A DNA stretch of 64,000 nucleotides from Isoetes taiwanensis (Eukaryota; Streptophyta; Lycopodiopsida; Isoetales; Isoetaceae): positions 20,816,089-20,880,088 of the forward strand of contig JAJEKV010000005.1 of NCBI GenBank assembly GCA_021234155.1, written 5' to 3'. Numbering within the stretch: position 1 is the first letter of the stretch; every line of letters begins with the position of its first letter. The notes below the pieces were generated by a model, which worked only from the letters and a program-made list of their open reading frames with translations, was not told the DNA's origin and searched no databases. The translations under genes were made by a program, and so were the position numbers. Shown here piece after piece: positions 1 to 11,000 of the stretch.

Positions 1-336
1 GTGGTAACCTGTAGCGGCGCACGGGAGTTTAACCGCTGGCTGACGGGGCCGACCTGCGTTCGAAGCGGGTCACAGGCGACCATACCCTTCTATATCTCGG
101 GTCAACGTTGCTTTGATTCTTGGATTTATTCTAAAGATATTATTAGATCTGAGCACTCAATAAAGAAAAGCCACTTCACTATAGGCCAGATAAAGAAAAG
201 CCACAGTTTCTATGAGATCTCACAATAAAATAATCAAGCAAGGTAAGTTGCTAATGGGAAAAGTGGAGCTTTGCAACTGACCTCAAAAGAACCTTAAGGT
301 TTTGGTCTCGTGGGAAACTACAGATTACTCTACTTT

Positions 337-2224
337 CTAATTGGAAAAATACCTGCAAACTCTTGCAGAGGCAAAAATGAGCCCATTTTTACAGCCATAA
401 TCCTTTTCAGGAGCACAATGCGAATCTTGAGAACAAACACAGAGCCCTTCCAATCCACAATAATCCTTAACAATGCTCACTGAAGCACCCAATCCAAGCA
501 AACCGTCAGACCATTCGCTCGAAAACAATCCCTGAGGATCAAACCTGTTTTTCGCATCAACAAACTGCTGCAAATCAGGCAGCTTATTCCATATCTTTTC
601 AAACCCAACATATCGATTCTTGCCCCAGTGCTGCAATCCGCCATATTTATTCACCAAAATCTGTTCAATCTCATCCAGAACATCTTGGTTAAATCCAGGA
701 AGATTGGCTTCGCGGTAGCGATGGTGCCAGAGCTCGACGTCTGCAGCGTCGAATTTGGGCGCAAGGTATGCATCAGAGCCTTTTACAAATCGGATAAGGA
801 TGCCACCGTAAAAATCTATGATGCAGATCCCAAGTGGGTTTTGATTTTGGAGCAATTTTATGTCTCGGATTAGATCCGGCAACGAATTCAAATTTATTGA
901 CACTGCGACATCAAATTTGAGCGACCCATTGATGCGCGAATCCCATGAGCATAGATTTGTTGGGTCGAGAGCTGCAGGCAAGGGGCAAGTTCCGGCGCCT
1001 GGGGTAATTGATCCACTGTCTGTGCCACAGCTTCCGGCAGTTTGCATCAAATTGTTGAATCCGATGACCGGATATCCGCTGAATGTTTTTCCATCGTTTA
1101 GAAATTGGTTTCCGGTTTTTACCCTTCGAAGAGCGCTTCCTGCAGCGGCATTGCAGATCCCCCTGGCATCTCTGCCCCCTTCCGCCCTTTCCACTGGAAA
1201 ATAGCCATGAACCCACAATTCAGAATAAATTGAATCGATTCAAAACAGAATTGATTGGTACATTACCATATAATCTTCCGCTTGAAGCACCATCTGCAGT
1301 GGTTGCCCTGTACCCATTAAAAATGCCATCTCCAGGAGTGCCCGCAGGTACTCTGTCATCCTTCCTGTAGATCACAACCTTCTGCGATGGAAACCACGTA
1401 GCATAACCAAATTCGTGCGCCTTTGCAAAATCAAGCACTTCGTTTTCAAAATTAGAATCCTCTGCGAGCTCAAATGTGACAGATCTCTTGAACATGGGTT
1501 CCAGAGACAGAGTAATCTGAGAAATGACGCCCAATACGCCAAGAGAAACTCTGGCAGCTTTAAAATCTTCATCCCCTTGATTTAATCTTACAATTTTAGC
1601 ATAGCCCTCTGCTGCAGAAGCAGGAATTACAATGCTAATTCCGGTTACTCGCTCATGAATTGCACTGCCCGTTTCCCAAATTCCACTTCCATGGGCTCCG
1701 GTGCTCACTAATCCGGCAATGGAGAGGCCGCTCCAGGAAGTGGTATGCGGAATTGTGAGATTATACTTTGCAATCTCTGCCACAAAATCTCGCAGAAGAA
1801 CACCGGAGTCGACTGTGGCAGTTTTTGCTGCTAGATCGAGAGCTATGGTGGAAGAATAGGAGCTTGTGCTGATGAGAAGGCCTTGATCTCCTCCTGGGCA
1901 GACCAATTTGGGAGAGCTGTGAGCTCCTTTGCTTATCGCTTTGATTTTTCTTCCCTGCTGCACTGCATTTGCCACAGCTTGGATCAATTCCTTCTCAGTT
2001 TTTGGGCAGGCTACCTGCGCAGCCTTGCAGGGTGTCCTGTCCAGCCATAGCTCTTCATAGTTGTTGATTGTGCATCCCCCTCCTGTACTGCTGCATTCCA
2101 CTGGAAAGCTCTTGCTTCCTTTTATTGCTAAAAAGAGTATTGCAACTAGAATTAAATGCATTCCCAAGCCTATTTCGTAATTCCTGCAAATTGCCTTCAT
2201 TTTTGTGTCAAAATGCAACTTCAT
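337..2224 (-). CDS. L-gulono-1,4-lactone oxidase-like protein (plant GulLO family), two exons
   Basis: Flavoprotein of the aldonolactone oxidase family; plant members oxidise L-gulono-1,4-lactone towards ascorbate and are usually secreted. The model joins 2224..1267 to 1193..337 and gives about 604 residues, close to the family norm of 580-600. Seen in the sequence: a hydrophobic signal segment around residues 22-40 (a start at M22, position 2161, is equally possible), an N-terminal Cys-rich stretch, KGAHSSPKLVC near residue 100 with the His at the usual flavin-contact site, STGAHGSG near 176-181, YRKDDRV, then in exon 2 SGYPVIG, QHWGKNR, FSSEWSDG and a Cys-rich tail (GLCVCSQDSHCAP). The FAD_binding_4 domain fills most of exon 1; the ALO domain spans the join. 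No stop or frameshift remains once the intron is removed, so the gene looks intact. Substrate is inferred from the family. Stop codon is at 337-339. Confidence 0.9.
1194..1266 (-). other. 73-nt intron of the GulLO-like gene
   Basis: Read on the minus strand, it begins GTAATG at 1266 and ends TTTTCCAG at 1194. Without removal, the first frame stops at 1220-1222 and the second exon lies in another frame. Removing it joins a phase-1 G at 1267 to TG at 1193-1192, making a Val codon, and fuses GRLY to VERAEGG in frame. The alternative is a frameshifted pseudogene, but splice consensus and frame agree so well that an intron is preferred. Confidence 0.8.
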
Positions 2225-2741
2225 CTTCTTTCACCACTGTTCTGCCTGCTTGTTTTTCCAGTCCTAAATGCTTTCTTAAAGTTCTCTTTCTATCCCTTTA
2301 CAAACACTAGGGTCTACCTCATGGTGGACTATGGTTCATTTGTCAGATGCAGATGCTATGCAAAGATCAGATGCCATGTTACTCCATTCATCATTCCATT
2401 AGCTTACCTAAAGTGTGAACCTTTAAATTGATATAAGAATTTTGTATTCTTCTTTCTTTAAGAACATGAAGAAATTATGTAATAGCAAATCTATAGGTCA
2501 AGGGTTTTCAGCCGAGGGAATTCCAAGGCTGTTGAAGAAATAATGATGACGCATCCGGATCAATGACATGGAACTGCCAGCAGGGCAATGACATCAATCG
2601 ACACATACCTTTTCAGTTTTGTTCTTCTATATATTGTAAGCCACGGCTGGGACTCTTCTAGCCAGATCAATCCATTCAAAAAAAGCAAAAATGCAAAAAT
2701 AGCAAATAAGCAAAAAGATAAAGCTGCAATTGCAAATTTGT

Positions 2742-3517
2742 CTATGTGTCCATTTGCGGGCACTTGTCCTGTTTGGGAGCTTTTTCGCCATGGGTTTTAT
2801 GGGTTGCCTTTGGACCGGGGCTAGAGGCCCGAGGGATGTTTTGCTCACTCTTGTTGGTCCTTGAAGGGGTGCTCAGTTCTAGGAGACTTCGGCAAGCCAT
2901 GCCCACCACATGCCTAAGATGTGTTAGAGCGTCCGCCCACCTGCTTTCCATCTTCTTGTTTTGAGGCCTTGTGCGAGACTCCGCGATACCATTGTCACAC
3001 CATGGCCCTTTGTTTTTTTCTTGCTCCCTCTCCCCCCTCTCTCCTCTCATTTAAAATTTACAAAAAATTAACAAAAAATTAATTAGTTAATAATTTTGCC
3101 TTGTTTCTCTTTGAGGGGGAAGGTCCCACTTCCTCTGCCCCTGGGGGCTCTTTGGGACCAATTAGTGCTCGAATTGGTGGCAAGAGAAGGATTAGTAGTC
3201 CCCACATTGAACCCTAGACCTGCTAGTCCCCAGGTGAGTTTGTGGTTTGTCCTGGAGTTGGTTAGTATGTGGCGTGTTCTAGAGTTTTTGTTAGTGGGCA
3301 TGTTTGAGTTTGAAACTTCCTGTCTTGGTTTGGGATGACATGGTTTGATATAGTGTGAGTGTGATATGAGTTGTTTCGGGATGGTATGAGGAGTGCTTTT
3401 GGTATGTGTTGGTCGTCCACCTGGGCCTAGTAGGAATCTTTGTGTTGCACGTAGTGCCTTTGCTTTGTGGGTTCTTTCATGACTCTTGCACCAATTCAAT
3501 CCATTCAAATTCATCAT
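2742..3517 (-). mobile_element. Possible LTR-retrotransposon remnant (LTR end plus tRNA-Met primer-binding site)
   Basis: On the minus strand an LTR-like end TGTGACA (2999-2993) is followed after one base by TGGTATC (2991-2985), the first seven bases of the initiator tRNA-Met primer site TGGTATCAGAGC; the next bases have diverged. An open frame on the minus strand from 3050 to 2742 runs across the primer site into a Ser/Pro/Lys-rich stretch that is not recognised. The far LTR end and any TSD were not found, so extent and family are uncertain. Confidence 0.3.
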
Positions 3518-3749
3518 ATCTTTGTACCAAATGGGCTCTCATGCTTTCTTCAAGCTTTTTCCCAAGGAATCCGACTCAACAGTTTCGTGCTTGTAGGAAA
3601 CTATCGATCTCTCGCCATTAGTGTCTATCGTCTCCATGGTATAGCAATGAATATTCTATCAGTACTAGTTACGGTGCCCAGCATTGCTAGGCATAAGATG
3701 GGAAGCTATTAATGAAAGCCAACACAATCGACTAACTCTCTCATTTTTC

Positions 3750-3861
<112 letters not shown>

Positions 3862-4807
3862 AAAGAACCCTTAAACCCTTTGCATAAGTCTGAAGACTAT
3901 CTACACCCATGATAAAAGTCCAAGTGAAAAAAGGGTTCCTAATTTCCTTAGTTATGATGTCCAATGCGCTTTGTCCACTATCCCAAGTAGCAACCTTCTT
4001 ATGCCAAGCAAGATAAATACATATCACATTTGCTAAAAGGTAGACTTTATTTGAATCGTTATAACACCGATCTTAATTGATAATTCTCCCAATCCTAATC
4101 TTAAACTCAGATTATATGCTTTAAGTGTTTATATAAATCATTATGTATTGTGCCTCTTTCTCGCGTCTCCAATGGCTTGACATTACCATAAGCAGAAAAC
4201 ATTTTACCTGATTCTTAAAATTCTACAGCCCAACAACAACAAAGGAAACATTCCAATGGAAAGGAAACATTCCAATGGATTACATAAGCAAAAAACAGTC
4301 TACTTGATTCTTGACAACCGCCATACATGCTCTAGGAATAAATGTAAAGAGATGTTGCATTGGGACAACAAACATCTATTTCTAAATTAGTATCATCATT
4401 TAAGGAAAGAAAAGTTTGCATGTGAATTTTATGTATATATATACAACCATGACACTGTCAGCTTATCCTTTCAAATCATCTCTCTCCACTTAAATAGGGA
4501 ATGATAACAATGCTTACTTTGGATTGCATAACAAAGATTTGAGAGTGTTGAAAGCATAAGAGCATGTTGTCTATCTTAACAACACAAATCTATTGCACCA
4601 GTGATGCCAAGCATATATATTATTCTTTAACAATTTGAGTGGTAATAACTTGTGTTTGTTTTGTTTGAGATGAATTTAGAAAATTCAAGGGGCTCACACC
4701 ATTGTCCGAGGATGATGGCTTTTGTAACTGCCACAACACAGCATCATAGTCCAGCATAAAGGAAAATTCCTTTTATAGTGCTTTGGAAATGTATAATGTG
4801 CAAGCAA

Positions 4808-5075
4808 TATGTAGCATAATAACAGGGGGTTTTTTTGTATTTTTGTACGGTTTTTCCAATGGTTTTTATATGATTTGATGGGCGTATTACACAAGGCCTA
4901 CTAATTAGTACATCTAGAGTGCCCATTGTATTTGCATACTTTGAATTAATTTTAATGCCTCTTTTTCAATGGTGTAGACCCATATATGTAGTATTTTTCG
5001 GTTAAGTTTTATTTTTCAGATTATATTTTATTTTGCTTTCGACATGCAAAAGCTTCGGCAGCTCATTTTAGGGTT
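4808..5075 (+). repeat. Dispersed repeat, copy A (second copy at 60514-60760)
   Basis: About 260 bases starting TGTAGCATAATAACAGGGGG and running to CATTTTAG are shared, with substitutions and small indels, with 60514-60760 in the same orientation. Shared landmarks include TTTTTATATGATTT, ATCTAGAGTGC and TAGACCCATATAT. No coding frame or terminal repeat was seen, so the element class is unknown. Confidence 0.7.
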
Positions 5076-5339
5076 TTCTTTGTAGGCGTGTGGTTATGTG
5101 GGTGGGATTCAAGCAAAGTCGGTTTGGGCGGCTTTAACCGGTTCAAAGCAGAGAGCTACTGAGTGCTTGGAAAGCGAATGCTTGCCAATCCATGAAAGTC
5201 CTTCCCTCCTTTTGTGTTTTGAACGATGGAGCTATTTTCCTTTTTTCATCTCTATGAACATGTAGGACCCTTAAAACTACGGTTTGGAGGCCATTAAACT
5301 TAGGGTTTTGAGGCCCACAAGCAGTTGATTGGTTTTCGC

Positions 5340-7190
5340 GGTCTTTGAGGGATCACGTGAGATTTGACTTCTTCTTCTCCTCCTTGGTATTCCCTCCATA
5401 GCTGAGAAACCATCTCTTTTCTTTCTGCATTCTTACCCATCCTTCATCTTGGGAAGATCTCACTGCTTTGAAGCTCTTGTGCACAGAGCCATCGCACCAA
5501 CTCTTCAATGTCACCAAGGTTTGCTTCCATTTCCAACAGAATACGCTTTGTTTTTGAGTCACAAAATGGATTTTTCCATTTGGGTTTTTTTGATTGAATG
5601 GCGCGGGATCTCTCGATTTAAGCCTATCTTTGGACGGAGAAGAGGGTCGTTTGTGTGCAGGTGCGGACCAACCACCACAAAGTGCTCTAGCATTTTAAGC
5701 GTAGTTTGTTTAAACAGCGAGAAGGCCGGGTTATGTTCTTAGGATTATATGACATGCTCAGTAAGTTCACTCATATTCACACATTGCATGAACGGCCTAG
5801 GTTTCATAGAGAGTTATGGAGGCTGGAGCCTTTGTCTTTTGAGCCAAGAACAATGTGGAAAAAGGAGATGGAGTGGCTTTTGTGAGTCAGCGATTATATC
5901 GTAGAGAGCTTGTGCCCTCTTGGCAAAACTTCTCGATGGAAGTAACATGGAGGTATGTTCAATATGTGATCGAGGATGCATTAGCTAATGTGTAAATTTT
6001 AAATTCATACGCTAGCATCTTCTCATTTTTATGAATTGGCATGCGGATTATGGTCACTTTCGACCAGATTAGGATCAACAAATTCATTCATCTTTCCGTG
6101 AATAACCGTCTTCACCTAAAAGGAGACGGGGAAGGAAGGTTACTTCACCTTTGCCAATCCAAAATCCCCACTAAAGGTTCAAAGTTATCATCCGGCAAAA
6201 TGTTGGCGACCTTTACATCACGGTGTATTATCTTGGTCCACAATGTTCATGAAGATAAGCAAGACCTCAAGCTGCACCTAAAGCTATCGTTTAGAATCTC
6301 CCAAGTAAGTGCTTTTCTTTCCACGATGTTCAATAATGGTTTGGATTGCATACTTTTATAAAGCTTATCAATTTTTCAATCTCATTAATGTTATGGTGTT
6401 TAGTCTCTGCGATTCGTGAATGGTCCTAGAGAAGAATCTTTCCAAAAAGACACGATCATTTGAAAGGCTTCGGTCGCGGTTACAACAAGCTACTTGGTTG
6501 AAAGGTAGTGCTAGTTGCAAACAACTGGTTTGTGTTGTGAAGGCGAATTTGATCTTAGGTGTTGAGGATTCAAGGTCCATGGTTAGAAGAAGATTCAAGT
6601 GTGAGCTCTTTGTCTATTTAATTTTAAAACTGTGAATATGGTTCCGGTTATCAAACTGTCTGTGATTATGGCTTATATTTGAGAAGTGTTGTTCAATATT
6701 CTGAAATATAACTCTAGCCATTACCATATTATGCGTTATTCTATTATCATGTATGTAAGCGATGATTGCTAGATGCTTGTCAAAACCTCACCATCGGTTA
6801 CCACGAAGCCGCGACCAATCAATTTAGATGAGGAAACAATGTTATTTGGTCGATTCATTGTAAAAGCCTTGAAATATAAATTCTCTTAGAAGCATCCCTC
6901 CGAGGTAGTATACATTTGGTGAATTTGCTATACCCTTTGTTTGTTGGTTATCCTACTAGATTAGTTAATCTTCTCGGTTGAGCCTTTTAATGTTCAAGCT
7001 AATGTATTTGAAGAAGTTTCTAAAAGGTGAGCTTCTAAATATTTAAACGATGGTTATCTAGTACACTTCAAATATTAAATCCTTAGTGCATATTTCGATT
7101 CCAAGGTTCAAGATGCAACCCTACACTATCTTTATGTTTTAAATGTCTTTTTATATTCTCACGTTTGTTTTTTTTATGGCCCAGAAGGGC
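5340..7190. other. No gene recognised
   Basis: Short open frames occur, for example plus-strand 5449-5742 and 6041-6361, but none resembles a known family and none shows a convincing exon chain. The C/T-rich stretch at 5350-5560 could be an old 5' leader. Nothing further can be supported. Confidence 0.5.
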
Positions 7191-7203
7191 CAAAATTTTT
7201 AGT

Positions 7204-7650
7204 ATAATAACCAACACATAACTACCATTGACATTAATAAATATAACCATTGGATCCAACACATTTAAATTAAAATCCCCTTAAACCCCTTTGGTTTGGG
7301 TGCATATTCACACGGGGGTGGCGTGGGGCAAAGCGAGAGCCCTCATAATTGTATTTTTTACGCATTTAAATCAACACCATATAGTATTAGGTTGAAATCT
7401 TATAGTAGTTTGCGAATCTTATTATACAAAGATAGCAAATCTTGTACTTGCATACCCCACAAATGAGGAACTTTACGTGACGGTGTAGATTAAGGAATAA
7501 GGCGAATATGCCAATCATGGCGGCTCGATGAGTCACCCGTGTGAATATGCACCCAAACCAAAGGGGGTTTAAGGGGGATTTTAATTTAAATGTGTTGGAT
7601 CCAATGGTTATATTTATTAATGTCAATGGTAGTTATGTGTTGGTTATTAT
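7204..7650. mobile_element. Fold-back element with ~113-bp inverted arms
   Basis: The left arm 7204-7316 and the right arm 7536-7650 are near-perfect inverted complements: the left contains AATAACCAACACATAACTAC, and the right carries its complement at the far end. They flank about 220 bases of non-coding spacer. The structure resembles a fold-back MITE or the ends of a short DNA transposon. Target-site duplications were not identified with confidence. Confidence 0.75.
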
Positions 7651-7676
7651 TGCAATCTCAAGGCCATGTAATCATC

Positions 7677-7808
7677 TTCCAGAATTTGCATATGCACTTG
7701 TACTTCTTGTCATAACTTCTTGTCATAATGTTTCTTCGCAGTCTTCCAGAATTTGCATATGCACTCGTACTTCTTGTCATAACTTCTTGTCATAATGTTT
7801 CTTCGTAT
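7677..7808. repeat. 67-bp tandem duplication, two copies
   Basis: Units begin TTCCAGAATTTGCATATGCAC at 7677 and 7744. Each contains an internal doubled CTTCTTGTCATAA motif. It lies directly beside the fold-back element. Confidence 0.85.
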
Positions 7809-8549
7809 TGCTCCAATATCTTTTATCTTTATCAATAAGGTGTGGAATTGTAACATCATTAGAAAACATTCAAATGTGTTAAAGCATAGATAGCATGATC
7901 TTGGCTTCAAGCCTTCCGCTCTAAGCAATCACGCTACAGAGGACAGTCAACATGAATTCTCAGAATTATTAAGGGTGAAAGTAGACTCCATGTTTTACAT
8001 TGCAACACAACATTGCTATGTCGCTATACCAGGTTAGCCATATAGTGATCATGTTCTGTATACTCAAAACTGCTACACATGTAGGTAAAGCTCTTGGGCT
8101 AAATGTATCATGTACCATCTGTCCGAAAAAAAAAAAATGATATATATTGTTACAAAGTGGGCAAATTACCCACGTATTTGATATTCAGTTTCAAATTTAA
8201 AATGAGACCATCGTTGGCTGGTCGAACAGATGGATGCTGCGAATGCTTCTATCGTCAGTCCTTTATCTTAAGGCATTGCCTTGACAACATACAAAACAAA
8301 CCACATTTATGCCAATCTTAGGGACATGGAAAGGCACATATTCTAAATGCTTTCAATTTGATTTCTGCAATACAGGAAAAAGTAAACACTTTCTTTAATA
8401 GCTTAAGGATTTAGGCAGACAAATATTTGCTTAGATGCTTCAAATTGATCCGTACTGTAGTGTAAAAGAAACATGAACACTTTGAAAGCAGACAAACCTT
8501 CCTTCATGATGTCGGTTATGATGGAAATGAGCAGAAGGAAAGAAAAATG

Positions 8550-9335
8550 GTGGCAGATTCTATATTTTGCCGGTCTTACTTGCAGCATTTGCTTCAAAAC
8601 AATGCGCTTGCATTTCCTGCACTTCTTTCAAGGAGTTTTCCTGCAAACAAACAACTCCATTAACCTCTAGTTCTTCTCAAACAAAGACATTGATTATGGA
8701 GATTTGAGCAAGGACACTCACCAGTTTAGTGCCCTCCTCATGAGCATGGGCATCGATGGATTAAAGTCTACGGAAGTGTTCTCACTCTGCAACCATCGTC
8801 CAGAATGCCTGAATCAACCCTGCCTGACGCAATCACACCTCTTACCCTTCTACTCCTTTTCAAGGCTGAAAAAAGAGAAATCGTTAATATAATAACCTTC
8901 TAAAGTAGCCTATAAAGCATTATCTGCAATTCAATATCTTATCAGAGATCTGCCTTAAGATCCAGACTAAGAAGCTCTAACCATTAGACAGCCACATTAG
9001 AAGATCATGGTTCGGAATGGAAAGAAGATTCGAATCTAGATTGAAACATTCAAGAAGGCAAAAACACTGTTTTAGAGAACAAATATGTGGAAAAAAAATT
9101 TCCTCCTTGACTTGCTTTATATTGCAGAAGAACAGTTCTTGTAACCCTGTGTCTATGTGTTTTTAGAGACAAAAGAAAACGAGAAAGTGAGATGCCAAAG
9201 AAAAATGAGTACCTCGTCGCTACTAACATCTCGGGCTATCTTAGCTCTTCCGTACAGACCGAGCCATAAATTATCAACGTGCCAAAACCCATAGAGATAC
9301 CAAACACAAGCTTTGACCATCATAGCCGAGTGCCA
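8550..9335 (-). pseudogene. Exon-like minus-strand pieces of an unrecognised gene
   Basis: Three pieces look splice-flanked on the minus strand. A 5' piece opens with ATG near 9327 and ends GACGAG before GTACTC near 9212. An internal piece (about 8793-8730) follows a GGTTGCAG acceptor, reads SENTSVDFNPSMPML and ends before GTGAGTG. A third piece follows GTTTGCAG near 8645 and reads ENSLKEVQEMQ to a stop. The first two join in phase, but joining the third meets a stop quickly, so the chain may be broken or misread. No family is recognised. Confidence 0.2.
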
Positions 9336-9510
9336 AAACCCGCTGCTATAAGCTTGGAATTCGATCCGGAGGAAAACCCTTAAGCTCTCTTTTTCTTTCT
9401 TTTTTTTGGATTGATCTTTGCCGTTCGTTCAAAGAGGCAAGCAAAGTGGGCCTCCCGATCTAGGGGCCTCCATGCACGATAGACACACAACAAACCATTA
9501 TAATATAGGA
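9308..9510 (-). repeat. Promoter/5'-leader-like segment, copy 1
   Basis: About 200 bases shared in the same orientation with 10612-10790. Read on the minus strand both run from a TATTATAATG-type TATA motif through a CTAGATCGGG motif, CTTTGAACG, GGGTTTTCC and TTATAGCAGC to TTGGCACTCGGCTATG. This layout (TATA, A-rich leader, ATG) looks like a duplicated gene 5' end. A weaker third copy precedes the serpin-like pseudogene at 26.8-26.96 kb. Confidence 0.6.
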
Positions 9511-10611
9511 CCAGTTGTCATCTCCTCGCCCGCAACCTACGAACATGCTTCTATGGTCTGGCCCAGAAAAGAGGACTAAGTCATCTTTCTATTTCTTGCC
9601 ATGTGATAACTGAATACCAGGTTTATTCAATTACAAATGTTAACCAGATAACAAAGCCCGCTCTTTCAAGATATGTTTCCTGTATCCAACAATATTTAAA
9701 ATACTCAAGACTTTCTGTCCACAAAGTGGAAAAAGCAAAATTGTCACAATTCTTGAAAACCAGATTGAAAGAAAAGCACAGGATCTTACAGCACAGAACC
9801 CTTGGATAACATTATTAATGTTTCAGATATACATAAATTCTGAATAGGCAAGGCTAAGAACGAAGCAGCAACAGTGTATGCTTTTTCTGCCCGTTAAGTG
9901 CTACCCATGTCGAGGTAAGCAACTATATACAGTAGACTAAAATGCCAGCTGTTAATGTTGTAATGGCTTGAACAAAACTTCCTGTATGTTGATACTCATT
10001 ATTTCCTTATCTATAACCAGCATAAATTGCAACATTTAAAAATCCTAATGAATATAACAATTCTTGCTACAGCCCCTCATGCCCAATAAAAAACAGAATT
10101 CTTATTCTTAAAACTGTTAAGCATCCCCTTCCATGCTCACTCTAAACATGAAATCCATCTCCAATGAAACAGCATTACGAATGGAGTAATTAGGTAGATT
10201 CATATACCTGGGTTCTTAAATACGAAATTTGCTGAGAAACCTCTGGGAATTAGCCGAGATACGCTTAGATGATTCATGCATATAAGAGAAAAGCCATCCA
10301 TATGTACGTTGGCAATGCTAGATCCGTGTCTTCTAGAATATTTTTGCGAGAATGTTTCAGCATATTTCTATCTTGCAGCATTCATAGTAGTGGCCATATG
10401 CACCCATACACTACACTGCCCAAGGTGAATCGATGGGTCACAGATCACACAGGTTCTTCATCCAGCAACAAAAGAAACATGTTATTTGCTACAATGACCC
10501 TGTTCAAAAGCCTATTGTTTTCCAGCTTACATTCGACTACAAAACTTGGCTACTGCGAAATTTAACTATTGCAAAAATACTTGGTTGGCTATTGCGAAAA
10601 GACATGGCTAC

Positions 10612-10790
10612 TCTGACCACCATAGCCGAGTGCCAAATCGGCTGCTATAAGCTCAGAATTCAATCCGAAGGAAAACCCTTAAGCCCTCTTTTCCGTTTTT
10701 TTTTTATTGATCTTTGTCGTCCGTTCAAAGAGACAATCAACGTGGGCCACCCGATCTAGGGCTCGATGCAAAACATTATAATATATAGGA
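10612..10790 (-). repeat. Promoter/5'-leader-like segment, copy 2
   Basis: Second copy of the segment at 9308-9510. A CCTATATATTATAATG TATA-like motif sits at its right end, right next to the Helitron 3' terminus at 10793. The presumed ATG is in GGCTATGGTGG near 10620, and the reading frame closes within about 30 codons. Confidence 0.6.
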
Positions 10791-10792
10791 TA

Positions 10793-11000
10793 CTATTAAA
10801 CGGGCCCGGCGTTGCCGGGCTAATGTCCTGGCATGTGTTTTTATTCGGCTTTTAACGTCCATATGCATGTAGATATAGGCAAGAATAGACAATATTTGCT
10901 TTTGTAAATATTTTTATTATTGAAATTGTCTAATGACAGTATCATCAATGTATTAACGTTGAGTTTATCAATTTCAATAGAGAAAACAATGCTTTATAAC
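10793..11000 (-). mobile_element. Helitron 3' terminus, copy 1 (non-autonomous)
   Basis: Read on the minus strand: an internal sequence shared with two other places, then the hairpin GCCCGGC-AAC-GCCGGGC (10820-10804), then a spacer ending TTTAATAG with T as the next host base. Helitrons end in a short GC hairpin about 10-12 bases before CTRR and insert between A and T. Copy 2 at 17024 ends TTTACCAG|T; both are one substitution from TTTACTAG|T. The 5' end (to the right, beyond about 11000) was not found, so the right limit marks only the end of visible homology. Confidence 0.65.

Noticed and set aside
1-110. Possible Pol III A-box (TGGCTGACGGG) and B-box-like motif (GCGTTCGAAGC), suggesting a SINE head at the window edge
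   Set aside because: The B box departs from consensus at key sites, no cloverleaf could be drawn, and the unit is cut by the window start.
1220-1222. Premature stop making the GulLO gene a pseudogene
   Set aside because: A consensus GTAATG...TTTCCAG intron removes it and restores the frame.
628-1370. Open frames on the plus strand over the GulLO-like gene
   Set aside because: They are antisense shadows of the conserved minus-strand coding sequence.
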